In this document: positions 23,975 to 29,449 of the stretch, piece by piece
Numbering within the stretch: position 1 is the first letter of the stretch
How the letters are laid out: the number at the start of each line of letters is the position of its first letter
NCBI RefSeq assembly: GCF_000722875.1
Contig: NZ_JFHR01000051.1
Location: 1 to 36,675, forward strand
DNA from: Sphingobium chlorophenolicum
GTDB taxonomy: Bacteria > Pseudomonadota > Alphaproteobacteria > Sphingomonadales > Sphingomonadaceae
Reading direction: 5' to 3'
DNA length: 36,675 nt
Translations under genes and position numbers: made by a program
Notes under the pieces: generated by a model
Told to the model about the DNA's origin: nothing
Seen by the model: the letters and a program-made list of their open reading frames with translations, nothing else
Databases searched by the model: none

Positions 23975-25168
23975 ATGAACGATGCACATCGCTGGTTGAA
24001 CGAGCATCCTGAACTTGGCTCCGGACCGATCCCCATCGAGCCCTATATCGCGCCCGACTGGTATGAGCGGGAGCGCGAGAAGATCTTCAGGAAGGTGTGG
24101 CTCTGCGTAGGACGGGTCGACGAAATACCGAAGAAGGGAGATTATAAGGTCAAGCGCCTTGCCGCCGCAGACACTTCGGTAATCCTGATGCGGGGCAAGG
24201 ATGATGTCGTGCGCGCCTATCACAATATCTGCGCGCATCGCGGAAATACCGTCGTCACGGAAACCGGTCCGGAAACTTTCGGCCGCAGCAAGGCGGCAAT
24301 CGTCACCTGCCGTTTCCATGGCTGGGTCTATGGAGCGGACGGCGCGCTCAAGCATGTGCCGAGCGAGGAGCGTTTCTATGAATGTTTCGACAAGCAGAAG
24401 AACGGTCTTTCGCCGATCCATGTCGATTTCTGGGAGGGCTTCATCTTCATCAATCTGGCCGAAACGCCGGACGCCAGCCTGACTGAATTTCTGGGCGACT
24501 ATGCCGCGCATTTCGCGGGCTTTCCCTTCGCGGAGCTCAGCTACCAGTTCACCTATTACACGGAACTGGAATGCAACTGGAAGGTCGCGCACGACGCCTT
24601 CGCGGAAGCCTATCATGTGGACACGATCCACGCGGGATCCTTTCCCAACACCTTTTCGACCGGCCTTCAGAATGTGAAGCTGATGGGACCGCATCGGACC
24701 TGCGCGGTCTGCCTTACGCTGGGCGCGACGCCGACGCCGGTCGCGGGCATCGCCAATTCAATCGCTGGCGCATCGCTTGTCACGCAGCGCGCGGAAACGA
24801 TGCTGCCTCCGTCGATCAACCCCGACAAGCGGGAGGATTTCGCGTTCGAACTGAGCGTGCTGTTCCCCAACACGCTCATCCACGTGTCGGAAGGCATCTG
24901 GTTCACCCATCAATTCTGGCCGATCGCCCATAACCGCACGTTGTGGGAAGGGCGCTACTATGTCCGCCCGCCCAAGACCAATGCCGAACGCTGGGCGATG
25001 GAACATGCCATGACGCTCCAGCGCAATGCCTGGCTGGAGGACACCGCCACGATGGAAGACACGCAGCGCGCCATGCAGTCGCGGGCCAAGACGGTGCAGA
25101 ATTTGCAGGATGACGAAATCCTCATCCGCCACAGTGCCGTGGTCGTCGATGAATATGTCAACGCCTGA
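23975..25168 (+). CDS. Rieske non-haem iron oxygenase, alpha subunit (copy 2)
   Basis: The 397-residue protein has Rieske ligands Cys86-x-His88 and Cys112-x2-His115 with the same 23-residue spacer as copy 1. The catalytic site NWKVAHDAFAEAYHVDTIH gives Glu211, His214 and His219, with Asp356 or Asp362 in WLEDTATMEDT as third ligand. It is the hydroxylating component of a multi-component oxygenase. Unlike copy 1 it keeps Asp207 in the AHDAFAE helix, where copy 1 has Tyr. The ATG at 23975 follows AAGGACAG. Downstream come the paired small protein, beta-type subunit and Rieske ferredoxin, in one tight operon. The two alphas share many identical blocks (VTCRFHGWV, WEGFxFIN, NAWLEDTATMEDT) but differ near the active site, so their substrates may differ. 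Confidence 0.92.
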   Translation: MNDAHRWLNEHPELGSGPIPIEPYIAPDWYEREREKIFRKVWLCVGRVDEIPKKGDYKVKRLAAADTSVILMRGKDDVVRAYHNICAHRGNTVVTETGPETFGRSKAAIVTCRFHGWVYGADGALKHVPSEERFYECFDKQKNGLSPIHVDFWEGFIFINLAETPDASLTEFLGDYAAHFAGFPFAELSYQFTYYTELECNWKVAHDAFAEAYHVDTIHAGSFPNTFSTGLQNVKLMGPHRTCAVCLTLGATPTPVAGIANSIAGASLVTQRAETMLPPSINPDKREDFAFELSVLFPNTLIHVSEGIWFTHQFWPIAHNRTLWEGRYYVRPPKTNAERWAMEHAMTLQRNAWLEDTATMEDTQRAMQSRAKTVQNLQDDEILIRHSAVVVDEYVNA

Positions 25169-25181
25169 GGGAGACGCGAAC

Positions 25182-25553
25182 ATGACCCAACCCATATTGC
25201 CCGCAGGCTTCGAGGATCTGTCCAACTGCCTCCCGTGGAGCCTGCCGACGGCGGACCAGCGCCAGAAGAAGCGGCTGGCATCGTCCAGCGCGGAGCTGCG
25301 CGCATTTTACGACCAGATGCTGGCCCGCCTTCCGGAGGCGCTGGCGGAAGTCGATCGCTTTCCGCTTGGCGAACTTCCGGAGAGTCATCATGCTCTCTAC
25401 AATCTCGCGCTGTCGCTCGCGGAAGTCGCGCCGCATATCGAGCTTTATGCCGGTTCTCCGGGCGTGCCCTACGCCTTTGAGGAAGCGCGGTTCGTGGCGG
25501 TGCACGGCGCGCAGGAAACGTGGCGGGGGCTAAGCCCGATGGCTGCGGCCTGA
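25182..25553 (+). CDS. Small conserved protein paired with a Rieske oxygenase (paralogue of 18921-19265)
   Basis: This 123-residue protein has no family I recognise. It matches the product of 18921-19265 over most of its length, including AFYDQMLARLPEALAE, ELPESHHALYNLALSLAE, APHIELYAGSPGVPY and ARFVAVHG. The N-terminus (ILPAGFEDL) lines up with LPAPFADLAPF of the other. It has no signal peptide or membrane helix and looks like a compact helical cytoplasmic protein. The ATG at 25182 follows GGGAG, 13 bases after the alpha 2 stop, and the beta-type gene begins one base after its own stop. This tight spacing makes a role in the oxygenase complex or its assembly likely, but that is inferred from context. 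Confidence 0.82.
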   Translation: MTQPILPAGFEDLSNCLPWSLPTADQRQKKRLASSSAELRAFYDQMLARLPEALAEVDRFPLGELPESHHALYNLALSLAEVAPHIELYAGSPGVPYAFEEARFVAVHGAQETWRGLSPMAAA

Positions 25554-25554
25554 G

Positions 25555-26049
25555 ATGAGCGGAACGCTTCCCTCCTCGGTTGAGGAACGATTGTTCCGCA
25601 TCGATGCGCGCAACGAGATTGCCGATCTCATTGCGCGCTACGCCCATGGCGCCGACCGCAAGAATGATCCGGCGATGATGCTGCCGCTTTTCCATGAGGA
25701 TGCGGTCTGGTCGGCGGAAGGCTTCGCCACCTTCCATGGCGCTTCGGCGATCGCGGCCGGTCTTGCCGAAATTGCCGCGAGGGAAGTGCTCTGGTCGATC
25801 CACTATATGATCGCGCCCTACATCACGCTCGCGCAAGACGCCCGATCCGCGCAATGCCGCTGGTATCTGTGGGAATTGTCCACGATGGCCCGCGATATCG
25901 GAGAGGAAGATCGCTGGCTGGGCGGCTGGTACGACAGCGTTGCAAGATATGAGGATAATGCATGGAAATTCGCGTCCGTGAAGCTGGACCTGCGGGTACA
26001 GGGGGTGGCGACGCCGCCCTGGGAACTCAAGAAGGCGTTCGATCGATGA
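25555..26049 (+). CDS. SnoaL/NTF2-like protein, Rieske beta-type subunit (copy 2)
   Basis: The 164-residue protein shows the SnoaL-like pattern: EERLFRIDARNEIADLIARYAHGADRKN is cut here into the helix IADLIARYAHG, followed by MLPLFHEDAVW, a middle strand WSIHYMIAPYI and the terminal WKFASVKLDL. It corresponds to the 20572-21051 product, with the same order of elements but low identity. Within the alpha 2 operon it most likely forms the beta subunit. It begins one base after the small protein's stop and its own TGA overlaps the ferredoxin start as ATGA, so translation of the set is probably coupled. An enzymatic SnoaL role is the alternative. Confidence 0.8.
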   Translation: MSGTLPSSVEERLFRIDARNEIADLIARYAHGADRKNDPAMMLPLFHEDAVWSAEGFATFHGASAIAAGLAEIAAREVLWSIHYMIAPYITLAQDARSAQCRWYLWELSTMARDIGEEDRWLGGWYDSVARYEDNAWKFASVKLDLRVQGVATPPWELKKAFDR

Positions 26050-26348
26050 TCCGGCTGTGTTCGGTTGAGGAACTCGACGAGGATGAAATCCTGCGGGTCG
26101 AACTGGACGGCGGGCATGGGATCGCCGTCTATCTGCTCGACGGCGAAATATTCGCCACGGACGATCTCTGCACGCATGGCGAGGCGTCGCTGGCGGAAGG
26201 GGAGATAGAGGATGGAAAGATCGTCTGCCCTTTCCACCTTGGCAGCTTCGACATCCGGACCGGCGCGGCCTGCGCGGCGCCGTGCTCCATCGCGCTTAAA
26301 ACCTATCCCGTCGAGGTCATCGGCGGTGACGTCCATATCGCGATGTGA
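26046..26348 (+). CDS. Rieske-type [2Fe-2S] ferredoxin
   Basis: The 100-residue protein is a stand-alone Rieske ferredoxin with cluster ligands Cys42-x-His44 (LCTHGEASL) and Cys61-x2-His64 (VCPFHLGSFDIRTG), a 16-residue spacer of normal length. It would carry electrons from the reductase encoded at 28184-29434 to the Rieske oxygenase. It is the only ferredoxin in the window, so both alpha subunits may depend on it. The ATG overlaps the preceding stop (ATGA). Repeat copy F begins a few bases after its stop. Confidence 0.93.
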   Translation: MIRLCSVEELDEDEILRVELDGGHGIAVYLLDGEIFATDDLCTHGEASLAEGEIEDGKIVCPFHLGSFDIRTGAACAAPCSIALKTYPVEVIGGDVHIAM

Positions 26349-26518
26349 CGGCTTGGGCAGCGTGGACAAATTCAAGACTCGCCGCACGGGGGGTGGGTAG
26401 AAGTGGTCCTCCCCCTCCCGCAGGCGGGAGGGGGTTAGGGGGTGGGCTGGCGCGACATCTGCATTGTTTTGCAACGGTTAAGTCAGAAGCTCACTTCGCT
26501 CGCGCCCACCCCTAGCCC

Positions 26519-26546
26519 TTCAAACGAGGCACGTGACTCGTTTGAA
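26519..26546. repeat. CACGTG-core hairpin insertion 1
   Basis: TTCAAACGAG and CTCGTTTGAA are perfect 10-base arms around GCACGTGA. The hairpin interrupts a longer palindrome of repeat copy F. The central GAGGCACGTGACTC is shared with the second hairpin 90 bases on, while the outer arms differ. Confidence 0.65.
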
Positions 26547-26622
26547 CGCCTGCGGGAGGGGAATGTCTTGGGTTGACCATGAGCGGACGCTCCTAATCCT
26601 CCCTACGCGAAGCGTGGGGAGG

Positions 26623-26652
26623 GTCGAAGAGAGGCACGTGACTCTCTTCGAC
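26623..26652. repeat. CACGTG-core hairpin insertion 2
   Basis: GTCGAAGAGAG and CTCTCTTCGAC are perfect 11-base arms around GCACGTGA. The same 14-base centre, GAGGCACGTGACTC, occurs in the first hairpin (26519-26546) with different outer arms. Confidence 0.65.
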
Positions 26653-26819
26653 GCTCGCGTAGCGAGTGGTGGAGGGGAAATTCGTAGGTCGTGCCCCATT
26701 CCCCTCCACCACGCTTCGCGCGGTCCCCCTCCCCATCTATCGATGGGGAGGAATAGGGTAGGTCCGTTTTCCACCCACATCAGTCAGTCCGGCAGGTCTC
26801 TCGAATTTGTCCACGCTGC

Positions 26820-27848
26820 CTAGCCCTTCAGTTGCCTCAACGTGGCAGAAGGGCGTTCGCCGAACCGTTCGGCATAATCGCGCGCGAATTTGCTGAGATG
26901 GCTGAAGCCGCAGGCGAGCGCCACGTCCGTGACGTTATGCCCTTCTTCGACGCCCTCCAGCAGCATCTTGCGGGCGAGTTCCAGCCGAACATTCTTGAGA
27001 TAGCCCATGGGCGTCACGCCCCGGAAGCGGCGGAAGCCCGCGTGAAGCGAACGGGCGCTGATGCCGGAAACCTCGATCATCTCGTCCAGCGAAATCGGCT
27101 CGCTCGCATGGCTGCGGATATATTCCTCCACGCGCCGGACATAATAGGGCGCGGGACCGGCGGGCGCCGCGTCGAACAGATCGGAATGATTGTGCGGCAC
27201 CGCCGCCAGCAACAGGCGCTTCAGCGTGTCTTCGACGGAGCCGCTTGCCCGCGGATGGGTGTAGCCGGTCAGCCCATAGTCGATGTCGTCGCAGATCGTG
27301 CGGATGAGGTGGGCGAATGCCTGCGCCGCGCCGACCAGCGGTACGGGGCGCGTTGAAAACACCAGCTTTTCGGGATTGATCCCCAGTTCCTGCGCCAATA
27401 CCCGCTCCAGATCGGCCTTCGGGATCTTGATGGTGAAATGCTTGTAGCCGGCCTCGAACGTCTGGCTGAAATGAGAATCGGGCGCGAGCACGCACATCTG
27501 GCCCGGCGCCAGGCTGAAGCTGTCATTGTCATGCGTGATGAACGACGTGCCGTTCAACGAAAATTGGACGAGATAATTTTGTCCCATCTGCGGCACGTCG
27601 ATGGAAATGCGGCCGAACGGGTTGCCATAATCCTGCGCGTTGAAGGTCAAGGCCCTGAGCTGCGCCTGATTATGACGAAAGTCGATAGGTGGCCTGCCGC
27701 CCTGCACGTCCAGCCGGTGCGGACAGAACATCCGGCTCATATGTTTTTCGACTTCGTTCGCATCGCTGCTGTTGAATTTGTTCCACTGGACCAGGGGAAG
27801 GCCTTCCCCATTCCAGAAGCGGTTGGGCGGGGGAACATCCGTCAGCAT
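26820..27848 (-). CDS. AraC/XylS-family transcriptional regulator
   Basis: The 342-residue protein has an N-terminal ligand/dimerisation region of the AraC-binding-like type (about 40-215, SLAPGQMCVLAPDSHF). Its C-terminal double helix-turn-helix (about 235-342) includes EPISLDEMIEVSGISARSLHAGFRRF and, in the second, VTDVALACGFSHLSKFARDYAERFG. The layout matches regulators of aromatic dioxygenase operons such as XylS or AndR-type proteins. It lies between the ferredoxin gene and the reductase gene of the oxygenase system, so control of the divergent Rieske clusters is the natural guess. The ATG follows GGGAGG. Its TAG stop is formed at the tip of repeat copy F. A palindrome 15 bases upstream may be an autoregulatory site. 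Confidence 0.9.
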   Translation of the reverse strand: MLTDVPPPNRFWNGEGLPLVQWNKFNSSDANEVEKHMSRMFCPHRLDVQGGRPPIDFRHNQAQLRALTFNAQDYGNPFGRISIDVPQMGQNYLVQFSLNGTSFITHDNDSFSLAPGQMCVLAPDSHFSQTFEAGYKHFTIKIPKADLERVLAQELGINPEKLVFSTRPVPLVGAAQAFAHLIRTICDDIDYGLTGYTHPRASGSVEDTLKRLLLAAVPHNHSDLFDAAPAGPAPYYVRRVEEYIRSHASEPISLDEMIEVSGISARSLHAGFRRFRGVTPMGYLKNVRLELARKMLLEGVEEGHNVTDVALACGFSHLSKFARDYAERFGERPSATLRQLKG

Positions 27849-27862
27849 GACGGCCTCCCACG

Positions 27863-27889
27863 GTTTCGATCCTGGTCGAAAATCGAAAC
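27863..27889. promoter_or_regulatory. Palindrome upstream of the AraC-type gene
   Basis: GTTTCGAT and ATCGAAAC form perfect 8-base arms separated by 11 bases, 15 bases upstream of the regulator's ATG and in the divergent region shared with the ferredoxin reductase gene. The position suits an operator for autoregulation. The rest of the 335-base gap (27849-28183) contains no supported gene; the reductase ribosome binding site GGGAGAA is at 28172-28178. Confidence 0.35.
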
Positions 27890-28183
27890 ATGCGCCGTCG
27901 GGCGCAGTCTCCGACGCCCGTCAAAAGGGGCAGATGCGATGCCACAGATCATATGCGAGTTCCTCGGTCCCTGATGCAATGACGCCCTCTTTTTTACAAC
28001 TGGTCAAGCCGTGGCGCGCAGAAGGTCGCGCAAGCGGGGCAAGGATTGCGGAAACGGGATAGTGGCCCTGGAATTTTAGGCCCAGATTTCATGCCAGTGC
28101 TTCAAAGCGGGAAATCGTCCTTGCGGCGCGGACAGTGCGCGCAAGGCCGAGCGGCTTTGCCCGCAGGATCTGGGAGAATCCAG

Positions 28184-29434
28184 TTGAACGAACGAATCGC
28201 CGTTGATGTCCTTGTGATCGGTGGCGGCCATGCAGGCGCGCACCTGGCCATCTCGCTTCGGCAGAAGGGCTTTGCCGGAACGATCATGGTGGTGAGCGAT
28301 GAGCACACATTGCCCTATGACCGCCCCCCTTTGTCCAAAGCCTATCTGATCGGCAACATGCAGATCGACCGGCTCTTGCTGCGCGACAGCGACTATTGGG
28401 CCGAACAGCAGGTTCGATTTGAACTGGGATGCCGCGTCGGCGTGCTGGATGCGGACCGCAAGCGCGCCGAACTGGAGGATGGCCGGACCATAGCGTTTCA
28501 ATGGTGCGTGATCGCGACGGGGGGCAAGGTACGCCGTCTGGCCTGTCCGGGATCGGAGCTTGAGGGCGTTCATTATCTGCGCACCGTCGCCGACGTGGAT
28601 GCGATCCGCGCGGGACTGGAGAATGGCGGCCGGCTGGGCGTCATCGGGGCGGGCTATGTGGGGCTGGAAGTCGCCGCCGCGGCACGGGAAATGGGCCATG
28701 AGGTGGCCGTTGTCGAGGCGCAAGACAGGGTGCTTGAGCGGGTGACTTCGCCGATCATCTCCCACTTTTTCGAGCGCCAGCATCGGGCGCGTGGAGTAGA
28801 ATTCTACCTTGGAGAGCGGGTTGCCGGTTTTTCCGACGACGGGCGCGTGTCGGCCATCCGGCTGGCATCCGGACAGGAAATCCCGGTCGATATCGTGATC
28901 GTGGGGATCGGCATCGATGCGGAGACGATGCTTGCGGAAAAGGCGGGCATCGCCTGCGACGGCGGCGTGCTGGTCGACGAATATTGCCGCACCTCGGCTG
29001 AATCCGTTTTGGCCATCGGCGATTGCGCCAGGCATCCCAATGACTTCGCCGGCGGCTTGTGGCGGCTGGAGTCGGTGCAGCACGCAATGGATTCCGCTGC
29101 CATCGCCGCCGACGCCATCATGGACGCCCCGACGGAATATCGGGCGCTGCCGACATTCTGGTCCGATCAGTTCGACCTGAAGCTGCAATCGGCGGGCCTG
29201 AACAAGGATGCCGACGAAATCGTCGTCCGGGGCGACGTTCAGGATGGTCCCTTTTCCGCCATTTATCTGAAGGAAGGGCGGATAATTTCGATAGATGCGA
29301 TCAACAGTCCCAAGGATTTCATGGGCGCGCGTTCCTTGATCGTCCGGGGCGCGGTGCCGGACCGGGCGCAGCTAGCGGATGTTTCCCTGCCCCTGAAGAA
29401 GGTCGCCTGTCAGGAGGCGGCGCAACCGGTCTGA
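28184..29434 (+). CDS. FAD-dependent ferredoxin reductase of a Rieske oxygenase system
   Basis: The 416-residue flavoprotein has the FAD Rossmann motif VLVIGGGHAGAHLA (about 10-22), YDRPPLSKAYL typical of oxygenase-coupled reductases, the NAD(H) motif LGVIGAGYVGLEVAA, and the second FAD motif VLAIGDCARHPN. The C-terminal reductase domain (SDQFDLKLQSAGL) completes the family pattern. It moves electrons from NADH to the Rieske ferredoxin. The frame is open from 28046, but the normal N-terminus MNERIAVDVLVIGGG needs the TTG at 28184, preceded by GGGAGAA at good spacing; an ATG at 28091 is the alternative. A TTG start could limit expression. It is divergent from the AraC gene. Confidence 0.92.
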   Translation: MNERIAVDVLVIGGGHAGAHLAISLRQKGFAGTIMVVSDEHTLPYDRPPLSKAYLIGNMQIDRLLLRDSDYWAEQQVRFELGCRVGVLDADRKRAELEDGRTIAFQWCVIATGGKVRRLACPGSELEGVHYLRTVADVDAIRAGLENGGRLGVIGAGYVGLEVAAAAREMGHEVAVVEAQDRVLERVTSPIISHFFERQHRARGVEFYLGERVAGFSDDGRVSAIRLASGQEIPVDIVIVGIGIDAETMLAEKAGIACDGGVLVDEYCRTSAESVLAIGDCARHPNDFAGGLWRLESVQHAMDSAAIAADAIMDAPTEYRALPTFWSDQFDLKLQSAGLNKDADEIVVRGDVQDGPFSAIYLKEGRIISIDAINSPKDFMGARSLIVRGAVPDRAQLADVSLPLKKVACQEAAQPV

Positions 29435-29449
29435 GATGATGGCGGCCGG

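Larger units (their letters stand above)
26356..26820 (+). repeat. MITE-like repeat, copy F (large, composite)
   Basis: This is the best-preserved copy at its ends: GGCAGCGTGGACAAATTC (26356-26373) and its exact complement (26803-26820), an 18-base perfect terminal inverted repeat. Both ends are of the left type, since the right inner block reads CCACCCACATCAG. The 465-base interior combines two palindromic modules, one of CCCTCCCGCAGGCGGGAGGG type and one like copies B and C. Each module is interrupted by a hairpin with the core GCACGTGA. It fills the convergent gap between the ferredoxin and AraC genes, and its right tip forms part of the AraC gene's TAG stop. No gene is visible in it. Confidence 0.85.

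Noticed and set aside
26356..26820. A CRISPR array or tandem-repeat array in the palindrome-rich region
   Set aside because: The palindromes are not regularly spaced repeats with unique spacers, and no cas gene is in the window.
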